A stretch of DNA of 64,000 bases from Pseudomonadales bacterium (GTDB lineage Bacteria > Pseudomonadota > Gammaproteobacteria > Pseudomonadales > Ketobacteraceae): positions 1 to 64,000 of the forward strand of contig PAPM01000016.1 in assembly GCA_002708905.1 (NCBI GenBank), read 5' to 3'. Positions 51,169 to 59,422 of the stretch are shown here, one piece after another (position 1 is the stretch's first letter; every line of letters starts with the position of its first letter). The position numbers were made by a program, and so were the translations under genes. The notes under the pieces were generated by a model. The model did not search any database. It was not told the DNA's origin and saw only the letters and a list, made by a program, of their open reading frames with translations.

Positions 51169-51750
51169 TCAGGTTTCGTTACGACCTATCCATTTGTCCA
51201 ATACCGGCGGCTGATAGTCCAGCATGCGCTGTACCAATCTGGCGGGCAGTTCCTCAACGATAAGCATGTTACGATGGATATCCTGAACAAATTGTTGCTC
51301 CACTGCATGATCCAAAAAAGCGATCAACTGATCGTAGTAACCATCAACATTCAACAGCGCGCAGGGCTTATGATGAAACCCCAATTGCGCCCAGGTCATG
51401 ACTTCAAATAGCTCCTCAAGGGTTCCCAGGCCACCGGGTAGCGCAATAAACCCGTCCGAGAGATCCACCATCGCCGCTTTACGTTCATGCATGGATTTCA
51501 CAACACGCAGTTCCGTCAACCCATTATGGGCCACTTCCTTTCTCATCAGTGATTGAGGTATGACGCCAATCACCTCTCCGCCGCCCTCCAGGACGCTATC
51601 AGCCACCTTTCCCATCAGGCCGACTTTGGCACCGCCGTAGACCAGCCCCATATTACGGCTGACCAACTCCTGTCCCAACCGGGCGGCAGATTCCATGAAC
51701 ACACCTGGCTGGCCGGGACTTGACCCGCAAAACACAGAGACTTTTTTCAT
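51169..51750 (-). CDS. LOG-family nucleotide 5'-monophosphate phosphoribohydrolase
   Basis: The 193-residue protein is a complete member of the LOG/TIGR00730 family. The N-terminus is VFCGSSPG, followed by LVYGGAKVGLMGKVADS. The catalytic Arg-containing MHERKAAMVDLSDGFIALPGGLGTLEELFEV includes the PGGxGTxxE motif. Members split AMP or cytokinin riboside monophosphates into base and ribose-5-phosphate. In bacteria without cytokinin use they are thought to act in nucleotide turnover. It is cytoplasmic, lies 26 bp after a flavoprotein gene on the same strand, and starts with ATG 51750. Confidence 0.92.
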   Translation of the reverse strand: MKKVSVFCGSSPGQPGVFMESAARLGQELVSRNMGLVYGGAKVGLMGKVADSVLEGGGEVIGVIPQSLMRKEVAHNGLTELRVVKSMHERKAAMVDLSDGFIALPGGLGTLEELFEVMTWAQLGFHHKPCALLNVDGYYDQLIAFLDHAVEQQFVQDIHRNMLIVEELPARLVQRMLDYQPPVLDKWIGRNET

Positions 51751-51776
51751 TGCTTATCCTCTATAGCGTCAATCTC

Positions 51777-52970
51777 TCACACATCCTGCGCCGCCGCATA
51801 GGCCGACGCCCAGGCCCATTGGAAATTAAATCCCCCCAGGTGCCCGGTCACATCCACCACTTCGCCGATAAAATACAAACCACTCTGCTTTTTGCTTGCC
51901 ATGGTTTTGGAAGACAGCTCATCGGTATCCACGCCACCGAGAGTCACTTCTGCAGTGCGATAGCCTTCGGTTCCCGCAGGTTTTAAATGCCATTGAGTAA
52001 GCAACTGTTGGATTTCCTGTAAGCGCTGATTGGAAAATTCAGCCAATGGCTTTCGGCTTTCCTGTGGCCACCAGAGTGTCTCCAGTTCCGCCACCAGTTT
52101 CTTCGGCAATCGCTGGCCTACAATATTTTTCAACAAGGACTTGGAATCTGAGTTCTTTGCCTTGAGCAACCAGTCATCGTCACTTTCATCCGGCAGCAGG
52201 TTTAGTGAGACAGATTCTCCTTCTTGCCAATAGGAGGAAATCTGCAAAATAGCCGGCCCACTTAAACCCCGATGAGTGAAGAGAACATTCTCCCGAAAAG
52301 CGGCTTCCTCATTACTGACCAGAGCATCCACCGATACGCCGCTCAAGGTATGACAAAGTTGTTTCATATTATCGGTAAAGATAAAAGGCACCAGACCGGC
52401 ACGAGTGGGCAACACGTTTAAGCCAAATTGCCGCGCCACTTCATAGCCAAAGGGGGTTACTCCCATGGTGGGAATCGAAAGTCCTCCGGTTGCAATCACA
52501 ACACTTTCTGACTGGTACAGGCCTCTGTTGCTCTCGATACGAAAGCCACCGGATGCATCAAGCGATTCAATTTCGCAATAGGTGTGGATCTCCACGCCGG
52601 CTTTGTCACACTCTGCCAATAACATGTTGAGAAGGTCCTTGGCACTGTTGTCGCAAAATAACTGCCCCAGTTTCTTCTCGTGATAGGGAATACCGTACTC
52701 GCACACCAGGCCAATAAAATCCCAGGGGGTGTAGCGGCTGAGGGCAGATTTGCAGAAATGAGGATTGGCAGACAGGTAGTTGGCGGGTTCGGTATACATA
52801 TTGGTAAAGTTGCAACGCCCGCCACCGGACATCAGGATTTTTTTACCTACTTTGGATGTGCGTTCCAGCACCGCCACCTTACGGCCCCGCTGCGCGGCCA
52901 ACGCAGCACAGAACAGACCGGCAGCCCCGCCGCCGATCACCACCACATCAAAGGAATAAGACTTACCCAC
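51777..52970 (-). CDS. HI0933/YhiN-type FAD-dependent oxidoreductase
   Basis: The 397-residue flavoprotein has the dinucleotide motif VVIGGGAAGLFCA and the family-specific KKILMSGGGRCNFTN. Also present are VVIATGGLSIPTMG and the C-terminal GLYFIGEVVDVTGHLGGFNFQWAWASA. This group (YhiN, BaiN-like) binds FAD tightly, but the physiological substrate is not settled. The start is GTG 52970 (VGKSYSFDVV). It lies 60 bp downstream of the glucosylglycerate phosphorylase gene and 26 bp before the LOG gene, all on the minus strand. A long transcript is possible, but a functional link is not evident. Confidence 0.9.
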   Translation of the reverse strand: MGKSYSFDVVVIGGGAAGLFCAALAAQRGRKVAVLERTSKVGKKILMSGGGRCNFTNMYTEPANYLSANPHFCKSALSRYTPWDFIGLVCEYGIPYHEKKLGQLFCDNSAKDLLNMLLAECDKAGVEIHTYCEIESLDASGGFRIESNRGLYQSESVVIATGGLSIPTMGVTPFGYEVARQFGLNVLPTRAGLVPFIFTDNMKQLCHTLSGVSVDALVSNEEAAFRENVLFTHRGLSGPAILQISSYWQEGESVSLNLLPDESDDDWLLKAKNSDSKSLLKNIVGQRLPKKLVAELETLWWPQESRKPLAEFSNQRLQEIQQLLTQWHLKPAGTEGYRTAEVTLGGVDTDELSSKTMASKKQSGLYFIGEVVDVTGHLGGFNFQWAWASAYAAAQDV

Positions 52971-53030
52971 ACCAATACCCTCACCACAATGGCGGGGATT
53001 CTAGCATGTTTCCCGGGTGTCAGTGACGCC

Positions 53031-54767
53031 CTATTTATTGGACAACCAAAGGGTTTGGTAAGGTGACAGGGTGATGGTGCCGGCCTGGTCCTCGATCTTC
53101 ATTCCGGAGATGAGATCCACCCAATTATCGGTTCCAATGAGATTAATATCCGTCAACGCCACCTGCTGGGTTTCGCTGCTGATATTGTAAATGCAGAAAA
53201 TCGACTGATCCCGCCGCATGCTCTGACGCCAGAAGCCAAAAATCTGCAAACCCAAATGCAGCGTGAACTGTGTGGCATTGGGATGAAACGCAGGCTGTTT
53301 TTTACGGATTTCAATCAGCTCACACAATTGATGAAACACTTTGCTGTGGTGGCTGTATTTATTCTCCAACTGTTCCTCAAGCTGAGTGACATCCCACTGA
53401 CTGCGGTTGATGGATCGGTTGCGCCCGGTGTGTTCCAGACGGGCATAATCGTTTTCCGTACCCAACAGACTGTGGATATAAAACGCAGGAATGCCTTCCA
53501 GCGCCAACATGATGGCATGGGCGCAGATAAAACGCTGTAACTGCCATTTATCCGGCCCGTGATCGATGGTGCCCTTGAGGGCATCATAGAGACTGATGTT
53601 CATCTCATAAGGTTTGTCGAACCCTTCCCGCGCCCGGCGAAAGGTGATGCGGCCTCCGAATTGCTGCATGGTGGCAACCAACTGATTCTTCTCATCCTCC
53701 TGCAGCAAACCATCCGTTGGGCGCAGACCAACCCCATCGTGGGAGGCAATAAAATTGAGGTAGGTGGTTCCCATTTGCGCCGGCGGCATACTCATCAACC
53801 AGGTTTTGAGGTGACGGCAGTCGCCGGCGATCAAGGTATAAATCAACAACGGCGGCAGGGAAAAGTTGTAGATGACATGGGCTTCGTTGGCATTACCGAA
53901 ATAGGTCAGATTCTCCCGGTTGGGCACATTGGTTTCGGTAATGATCACCGCCTGTGGATTGTAATGCTCAATCAGGACACGCAGAAGCTTAATGATTTCG
54001 TGAGTCTGTTGCAGATGTATGCTGGGAGTACCTATTTCTTTCCACAGAAAAGCCACCGCATCCAGACGAAAGATCTGTACGCCATTTTCCATATAGTGGC
54101 GAATAATATTGACGAACTCGATCAACACCTTCGGGTTTTTGAAGTTCAAATCCACCTGATCTTCACTGAAGGTACACCAGACATAGCGCTCACCATCTTC
54201 AGTCTGCACCGGGTTCAACAGAGGCGAAGTACGTGGCCGAACCACGGCACTGACATCGGCATCCGGACTGGCCTCAAAGAAATAATCCTTGCCGGGATCA
54301 ATGCGTTTCTTGAAATTATCGAACCAGCGACTGCGGGCGGACATGTGGTTGATCACCAGATCCGACATAAATTTGAATTCGGAAGAAATCCGGCGGATGT
54401 CCTCCCATTCACCATGGGATTCATTGACCGCCAGGTAATCCATCACCGAAAAGCCGTCATCGGAGCTGTAGGGAAAAAACGGCAGAATATGCACAGACGA
54501 TACCTTGTCCTGCAGCTTTCCCTTCAGAAAGTTGTACAGGGTAACCAGGGGCTTTTCATCGGCTTTGGCATGATTCAAAACAGAATCCGCATAGGTAATC
54601 AACAGAATATCGGTTTCATCCCAATTGTTCTGGTGATCCCGGGGTTGCTGGCAGCTTTCATCCAGGCCCATGGTTTCAATCAATTGCCGGGCGAGAAAAG
54701 CCGTATCAATATCGGGATAGATAAAATCCAGTGAACCTATCAGCTTTTTTTCCAGCTCTTCCAACAT
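53031..54767 (-). CDS. GH13_18 phosphorylase, probably glucosylglycerate phosphorylase
   Basis: The 578-residue enzyme is a GH13 subfamily 18 phosphorylase (sucrose phosphorylase-like). [20 protein letters not shown] shapes the entrance, [14 protein letters not shown] precedes the active site, [14 protein letters not shown] has the nucleophile Asp, IITETNVP the acid/base Glu, and [16 protein letters not shown] the transition-state Asp region. Because its operon makes glucosylglycerate, phosphorolysis of that compound to glucose-1-phosphate and D-glycerate is the best assignment; characterised family members include this activity. Sucrose cannot be excluded from sequence alone. It stands last in the glycerate kinase, phosphatase, synthase operon, after a 60-bp gap filled by tandem repeats. 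Confidence 0.85.
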   Translation of the reverse strand: MLEELEKKLIGSLDFIYPDIDTAFLARQLIETMGLDESCQQPRDHQNNWDETDILLITYADSVLNHAKADEKPLVTLYNFLKGKLQDKVSSVHILPFFPYSSDDGFSVMDYLAVNESHGEWEDIRRISSEFKFMSDLVINHMSARSRWFDNFKKRIDPGKDYFFEASPDADVSAVVRPRTSPLLNPVQTEDGERYVWCTFSEDQVDLNFKNPKVLIEFVNIIRHYMENGVQIFRLDAVAFLWKEIGTPSIHLQQTHEIIKLLRVLIEHYNPQAVIITETNVPNRENLTYFGNANEAHVIYNFSLPPLLIYTLIAGDCRHLKTWLMSMPPAQMGTTYLNFIASHDGVGLRPTDGLLQEDEKNQLVATMQQFGGRITFRRAREGFDKPYEMNISLYDALKGTIDHGPDKWQLQRFICAHAIMLALEGIPAFYIHSLLGTENDYARLEHTGRNRSINRSQWDVTQLEEQLENKYSHHSKVFHQLCELIEIRKKQPAFHPNATQFTLHLGLQIFGFWRQSMRRDQSIFCIYNISSETQQVALTDINLIGTDNWVDLISGMKIEDQAGTITLSPYQTLWLSNK

Positions 54768-54783
54768 ACCTATCGATCCTACT

Positions 54784-54839
54784 GTTTAATGACCCAGGTT
54801 TAATGATCAAAGTTTTATGAACAACGTTCAATGACCCGT
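54784..54839. repeat. Four tandem 14-bp repeats at the 3' end of the synthase gene
   Basis: The units start at 54784, 54798, 54812 and 54826. They read GTTTAATGACCCAG, GTTTAATGATCAAA, GTTTTATGAACAAC and GTTCAATGACCCGT. The last unit contains the synthase stop codon, and copies one and two contain equivalent stop-like TAA on the minus strand. It looks like serial duplication of the gene end into the spacer before the phosphorylase. Confidence 0.65.
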
Positions 54840-56054
54840 AAATTCTTTGTTGTCCAGCTCCACTGCTTCCTGCAATCGCTCCATGATATCGGGAATGGCG
54901 CTGATCACACGATTCCAGCTGGGGATAAATGGCGTGTCCATGGGGTTATCCAGAAAATACGCACCGGCCCCCATCAGGTTCTGGGCAAACAGTTCCACCG
55001 CCTGCTCTTCAAAATGCCGGTCAAACTTCAGACCGTTGATTATCGCGTCATTCTGATAGCTTTCGATAAAGTCCAACGCGATCCGATAATAGGTGGCTTT
55101 AATGGTGCGGAACTTCTCGTTGGAGAACACCTCACCGTTGGTAGCCAGTTTGCGGAACAGCGCTTTGCAGATATCCGTACTCATCTTGGACAAGCCGGCC
55201 GTGGCATCATCTGCCGAAAGATCCTGGTGTTTGTGATCGTAACTGTCCGCTATATCCACCTGGCACAGGCGATTGGTGGCATAATTGCGTTTCATCTCGG
55301 ACAACACACCCACCTCCAACCCCCAATCACTGGGAATACGTAGATCACTGATCACATCGGTGCGAAAGGAAAACTCACCGGCCAATGGATAACGGTAGCT
55401 GTCCAGATAATCCAGAAAATCCGATGGACCACAGACTTTCTTGAGGGCACGAATCAACGGCGTCACCAGCAGACGGCTTACCCGCCCATTCATTTTGGAA
55501 TCCGCCACCCGCGCATAGTAACCTTTGCAGAACATGTAGTTGAAATTGGGGTTGGCCACCGGATAGATCAATCGTGCCACCAGATCACGCTGGTAAGTCA
55601 CGATGTCACAATCGTGCAGGGCCACGGATTTAGTGCGACCCGCCGCCAGCACATAGCCAAAGCAGTACCACACGTTGCGGCCTTTACCCATTTCCGTTGG
55701 CGCCAGATCCTGGGCTTTTAATTCTTCATCCAGTGCGGTGAGCCGGGGGCCATCATTCCACAACACATGATGCCGCTGGGGCAATCCGGAGAAATATTCC
55801 AGCGCGTACTCATACTGACTTTGATCGGCACGGTCTAACCCAATCACGATTTCTTCCAGATAGGGAACCTGCTTTAATTCCTCCACGATGTGTTTTAATG
55901 CCGGACCTTCCAGCTCCGAAAACAGTGAGGGAAGTACCAGCCCCATGGGGCGATGCTTCTTGAATGTAGACAGTTCTTTTTCAAGGTCTTCCAGTGACCG
56001 ACTACGCAGGTTGTGCAACGTAGTGATAATTCCATTTTGATAAAAATCACCCAT
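54828..56054 (-). CDS. gpgS: Glucosyl-3-phosphoglycerate synthase-like glycosyltransferase
   Basis: The 408-residue GT-A glycosyltransferase (GT81/GT2-like) resembles GpgS. It has GLVLPSLFSELEGPALKHIV, EIVIGLDRAD, GKGRNVWYCFGYVLA, the metal-binding HDCDIVTYQRDL, and the acceptor region GEFSFRTDVISDLRIPSDWGLEVGVLSEM. GpgS joins glucose from a nucleotide sugar to 3-phosphoglycerate. ATG 56054 has AAAGG 7 nt upstream; upstream ATGs in the frame are not supported. It lies 44 bp after the phosphatase gene and is followed by the phosphorylase. The four genes together make and recycle glucosylglycerate, a compatible solute. Confidence 0.88.
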   Translation of the reverse strand: MGDFYQNGIITTLHNLRSRSLEDLEKELSTFKKHRPMGLVLPSLFSELEGPALKHIVEELKQVPYLEEIVIGLDRADQSQYEYALEYFSGLPQRHHVLWNDGPRLTALDEELKAQDLAPTEMGKGRNVWYCFGYVLAAGRTKSVALHDCDIVTYQRDLVARLIYPVANPNFNYMFCKGYYARVADSKMNGRVSRLLVTPLIRALKKVCGPSDFLDYLDSYRYPLAGEFSFRTDVISDLRIPSDWGLEVGVLSEMKRNYATNRLCQVDIADSYDHKHQDLSADDATAGLSKMSTDICKALFRKLATNGEVFSNEKFRTIKATYYRIALDFIESYQNDAIINGLKFDRHFEEQAVELFAQNLMGAGAYFLDNPMDTPFIPSWNRVISAIPDIMERLQEAVELDNKEFTGH

Positions 56055-56098
56055 GATATTGCCTTTCTTCCCATAAACATGTGCCATTCGATGCTGCA

Positions 56099-56899
56099 TC
56101 ACAGCAATCGGTTCAAAAGCGACTGAATACACTCATCCCAGCCAGCGGGGCCTTCGCCCTCCGAGCGCAATACTTCACCTGCACCCGTGATATTAAGTTT
56201 ATCTGAGTTAACACCTTTAATGATGACAGCATAGTCTGCACATTCCAGCATACGGGCATCATTGGGACTGTCTCCCAAGGCGATGGTGATAATTTCCCGG
56301 TCCGGATAGCAGGACTGATAGCGCTTTACCAGGTATTGCATGGCATCGGCTTTATCGTATTGCCCCATGGCGTGATAAAAACGGCCGCCTTTGATCAATT
56401 GCAATCCGCGCTGATTTAATTGCCGGGTGAATTGTTCCAGTTCCACATCGCTCCCCAACCATAACAAGGGCTCGGTACCAATGCGCTGTTTCGCTCTGGC
56501 AGCGGCCATATTGGGTAAGCCGGTCACTTTGGCGACTTCAGCGGCTTCCATATCGGCAAAACTGCGAAACTGAAAGCCCGCCTGCCTCAGTTCCTGCAAT
56601 GCATCAAGGACTTCATCCAAGGGCGCCGAAAAAGACACCACCAAGCCGGAATCCCTGCCCAGGTTGCCGGCCGGTATAATGGCCGCAGCGCCGTTCTCCA
56701 CGATAAAGGGAGTATGGTTATCCAGTTGCTGCTTAAGCGCTTCCATTTCCGGGCGGGTTTTGCTGGAATTTAAAATCACCGGGATTGCCATCTCTTTCAG
56801 GCGTCGCAACGCAGGCAGGGCCGCTTGAAAGCTGTAGCTGTTGTGATCCAGCAGGGTTCCATCCAGATCCGTAAATACCAGTAATTGGCGCTCAGACAC
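56099..56899 (-). CDS. HAD phosphatase of the mannosyl/glucosyl-3-phosphoglycerate phosphatase family
   Basis: The 266-residue protein has the HAD motifs in the order of the Cof/MPGP subgroup: DLDGTLLDH (Asp11, Asp13), a Ser/Thr motif VILNSSKTR, a cap domain, and ALGDSPNDARML. MPGP-like signatures (LVVFTDLDGTLLD, ENGAAAIIP) are clear. In this operon it should remove phosphate from glucosyl-3-phosphoglycerate to give glucosylglycerate. The start is GTG 56899 with AAAGGAG 9 nt upstream, overlapping the kinase stop by 8 bp. The longer frame from 56956 lies inside the kinase gene. The annotation by others may differ at the start. Confidence 0.88.
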   Translation of the reverse strand: MSERQLLVFTDLDGTLLDHNSYSFQAALPALRRLKEMAIPVILNSSKTRPEMEALKQQLDNHTPFIVENGAAAIIPAGNLGRDSGLVVSFSAPLDEVLDALQELRQAGFQFRSFADMEAAEVAKVTGLPNMAAARAKQRIGTEPLLWLGSDVELEQFTRQLNQRGLQLIKGGRFYHAMGQYDKADAMQYLVKRYQSCYPDREIITIALGDSPNDARMLECADYAVIIKGVNSDKLNITGAGEVLRSEGEGPAGWDECIQSLLNRLL

Positions 56900-57821
56900 G
56901 ATGCTGCACTCCTTTGATTTGGTGCTGCTCATCAATTTCAAACAAGGTGTCAGCACGTTCCGGCATTTCCTCCAGCATCTCCCTGGTCAGTCGCTCATAG
57001 TGCATGATAAAGCGCTTTATTTGCTCCGGACTCATTATCCTCCCGCCAACCGCACCATTTCGGTGCACACCCAGACGCTGGGCCAGCTTCTGCTCCTGGA
57101 GGGTGCGCCACTCCAGAATGCACTCCATGGAGGGCGCCCTTAACATCACCAGATAGTCGAGTCGGCCAAACAACTGTTGGTATTCATTTGCCAGATGCTG
57201 GTTAACGTAACGTCGCCACTGTCCACCCTGGTCCTCAATGGCTTCCAGCTGGTTAATGGGCGCCTCCAGGCGCAGGGGATCGGCCTCCGGCAGAGCGGCG
57301 ACACACCAGCCTTCCAAGAGAACAATGTTGACCCTGCCACGGTGCAGGGGCCATTGCGCCATCGGGGCCCGGTCATCCTGGGATTTGTCAAAGGCAGGAA
57401 TGGCCACCACATCATCTTCCCCAGCCGCCAAGAGCTCATCCAGAACCCGGTTACCCAACTGAACGTCATGGGTTCCCGGCACACCTCGAGTCAGCAGTAG
57501 AGGATGGAATTCTTTGGCCTTACGTTCACGCTCGCTGCGGGTCAGGTAGATATCATCCAGCGAAAAACGGGCGCAGGGGCAATGCAGGTGTTGATTCAGA
57601 AGGGTTTCAAGGAACAGTGCCAGGGTGGATTTTCCCGTGCCCTGAGCACCATTGATCCCCACGATGATGGGACGACCTTGCGCCCTGTGCAGATCCCGCA
57701 GCCGCAAGGCCAACGGATAGAAGTATTGTGATACCGTCTGGATGAAATCTTCAGGCAGATGCTCTTGATGAATCAACGCCTTAGCAGTGGATTGGATGGC
57801 ATCCCAGAGCACCTCTGACAT
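56892..57821 (-). CDS. D-glycerate 3-kinase-like P-loop kinase
   Basis: The 309-residue protein has a P-loop GINGAQGTGKSTLALFLE, a Walker-B-like region FSLDDIYLTRSERERKA, HPLLLTRGVPGTHDV, and NIVLLEGWCVAA. This combination is typical of plant-type D-glycerate 3-kinase and its bacterial relatives. It would turn D-glycerate, released by the phosphorylase, into 3-phosphoglycerate, the acceptor of the synthase. The start ATG 57821 has a strong GGGGGAG. It is the first gene of the four-gene operon, and its stop overlaps the phosphatase start. The operon promoter should lie upstream within or beyond the 79-bp spacer to the acyltransferase gene. Confidence 0.85.
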   Translation of the reverse strand: MSEVLWDAIQSTAKALIHQEHLPEDFIQTVSQYFYPLALRLRDLHRAQGRPIIVGINGAQGTGKSTLALFLETLLNQHLHCPCARFSLDDIYLTRSERERKAKEFHPLLLTRGVPGTHDVQLGNRVLDELLAAGEDDVVAIPAFDKSQDDRAPMAQWPLHRGRVNIVLLEGWCVAALPEADPLRLEAPINQLEAIEDQGGQWRRYVNQHLANEYQQLFGRLDYLVMLRAPSMECILEWRTLQEQKLAQRLGVHRNGAVGGRIMSPEQIKRFIMHYERLTREMLEEMPERADTLFEIDEQHQIKGVQHRV

Positions 57822-57900
57822 GTCTCCCCCTCATTCTTTCGCTTGCTTTACAAGTAGATAGTATGAGGATATTCACGATCCATACCAAGTATGGAATCTA

Positions 57901-59109
57901 TTATCTGGAGGAGTAGTCGTATTTGTTCAGCAGAGGGTTGGCATACATCTCAAGAATATAGCGCTGAACCTGGGCCGGGTAATGCGCCAGACGGGCAGAA
58001 AATTCAGCAGCCTGACGCGTCAGTTCCTGGGAGTCCAGACCGGCAACGGACTCCTTCGCCTGCGAGGCAACAGCCTGCAATTTTGCGATGGAATCATCTT
58101 TTAGCGATTGCATGGCCTTACCCAGGCTGAGCAGATGTTCAATGGCCAAAAAGCTGGGGGGGAATAAACGGTAATTCTCGATGATCTGCGCATCCAGGGC
58201 ATGGGCTACCTGGTCAGCGTCGGCAAACTCTCCCTTTAAAGGCTCGCCAATCTGGATATGAACCCGCCCTTTCGGCAAGGCGATGCCGCGCATGATGCTC
58301 TCCACGTCCTCACCTTCCTGCTTCACGTAATCCGATGATGCCCGGGCCTGCAGTTCAGTGGCCTTTAACCCGTCACAGGGATCATATTCGTAGGAGATCG
58401 AGACCGGCACGATATTCAGTTTATTAATGGTCTCCGCAAAGCTGACACCCTGCTTTTTCTGCCAGATATGCAGCATCTTGATGATGGCCGGATCGGTAAT
58501 ATCAAACCCGTCCTTGGCCCGCCCCTCGCGCTGGGCGATCCACACAGAACGCCCTTCAGCGTTGGCTTCACTGATATAGTGGGACAGCTCCGTTAACGCC
58601 AGGTACTTGGCCTTGACACCACTGACCGAACGATTCACCACAAAACTCTTATTCAGTCGCAGCAGATCTGAAACCAGAGGATTGCTCAGCAGGTTATCGC
58701 CAATGGCAATCTCCGCCGTATTCAGCTTGGCGTTCATCAGCGCATAATTCAGCAACGCAGAGTCCAGGGTTATATCCCGGTGGTTGCTGATGAACACATA
58801 AGGTACCCCTTTCTGCAGGTGCTGCTGACCATCGAACGTAAACTCAGTCATACTTTTTTCGATGGTGCTTTCCACGAATGCACTCATGCGCACCTGAAAA
58901 TCGTCAACCGTACGAATATCCTGCAGGTTCTTGTGGATGCGGTACCGCATGTAGCGCGCCAGCGGCTTTTCCAGGTAACGGGGCACAAGTGGAAACTGCA
59001 CATGAATCATGGCGTGAACCAGTTCATCTGATTGCATGAGACGTTCGATAACGCCCGGAACTTCGTCGTCCTGATAGGGACGGATGGATTCAAACTGCTG
59101 CGTGGACAT
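57901..59109 (-). CDS. Glycerophospholipid acyltransferase-like protein
   Basis: The 402-residue protein has a PlsB/PlsC-type acyltransferase core around residues 80-280. It shows VFISNHRDITLDSALLNYAL (His110 with Asp112 and Asp116, an H-x5-D variant of the usual HX4D), FVVNRSVSGVKAKY, and a WIAQREGRAKDG segment in the place of the FPEG motif. There is no clear membrane helix. Family members acylate glycerol-3-phosphate or lysophosphatidate, giving precursors for triacylglycerol and membrane lipid. It is divergent from wax ester synthase 2, so the two may be co-regulated in storage-lipid synthesis. The ribosome binding site is weak. Confidence 0.85.
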   Translation of the reverse strand: MSTQQFESIRPYQDDEVPGVIERLMQSDELVHAMIHVQFPLVPRYLEKPLARYMRYRIHKNLQDIRTVDDFQVRMSAFVESTIEKSMTEFTFDGQQHLQKGVPYVFISNHRDITLDSALLNYALMNAKLNTAEIAIGDNLLSNPLVSDLLRLNKSFVVNRSVSGVKAKYLALTELSHYISEANAEGRSVWIAQREGRAKDGFDITDPAIIKMLHIWQKKQGVSFAETINKLNIVPVSISYEYDPCDGLKATELQARASSDYVKQEGEDVESIMRGIALPKGRVHIQIGEPLKGEFADADQVAHALDAQIIENYRLFPPSFLAIEHLLSLGKAMQSLKDDSIAKLQAVASQAKESVAGLDSQELTRQAAEFSARLAHYPAQVQRYILEMYANPLLNKYDYSSR

Positions 59110-59422
59110 TGCTGATAGGTGCTTACCTCTGTGTGACGGTTCAAGTGTAACCGCCTTTGCTCAGTTTGCGCAGTACCAACCTGTAATGGAGGGATACTTT
59201 TCGCTACAAAATGTGTCAACAGATCAATAATAGCAACAACTATATGCCTCATTCGGCCAAGCGGGAATAAAATTTGCGTAAATTAAGCCCACCGCTTGAA
59301 ATCATGATAAGAATCAGTGTCAATACCGGCCGGTATTTGTTTATATTGAATTTTTGCGGGTGCCCTGGCTTGCATTCGCTTAGCGACAATTGAAATAAAG
59401 AAATTACGATAAGGAATACGGA
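59110..59422. promoter_or_regulatory. Divergent promoter region with perfect palindrome before WS/DGAT 2
   Basis: This 313-bp spacer has no gene. It holds a perfect 16-bp palindrome AATACCGGCCGGTATT at 59322-59337, 85 bp before the WS/DGAT 2 start, an operator candidate. No strongly consensus -35/-10 pair was identified with confidence. Confidence 0.45.

Noticed and set aside
53559-54734. Long plus-strand frame (391 codons) opposite the GH13_18 phosphorylase
   Set aside because: The minus-strand gene has full catalytic motifs and operon context. The opposite frame has no recognisable domain and no ribosome binding site, and is a composition shadow.
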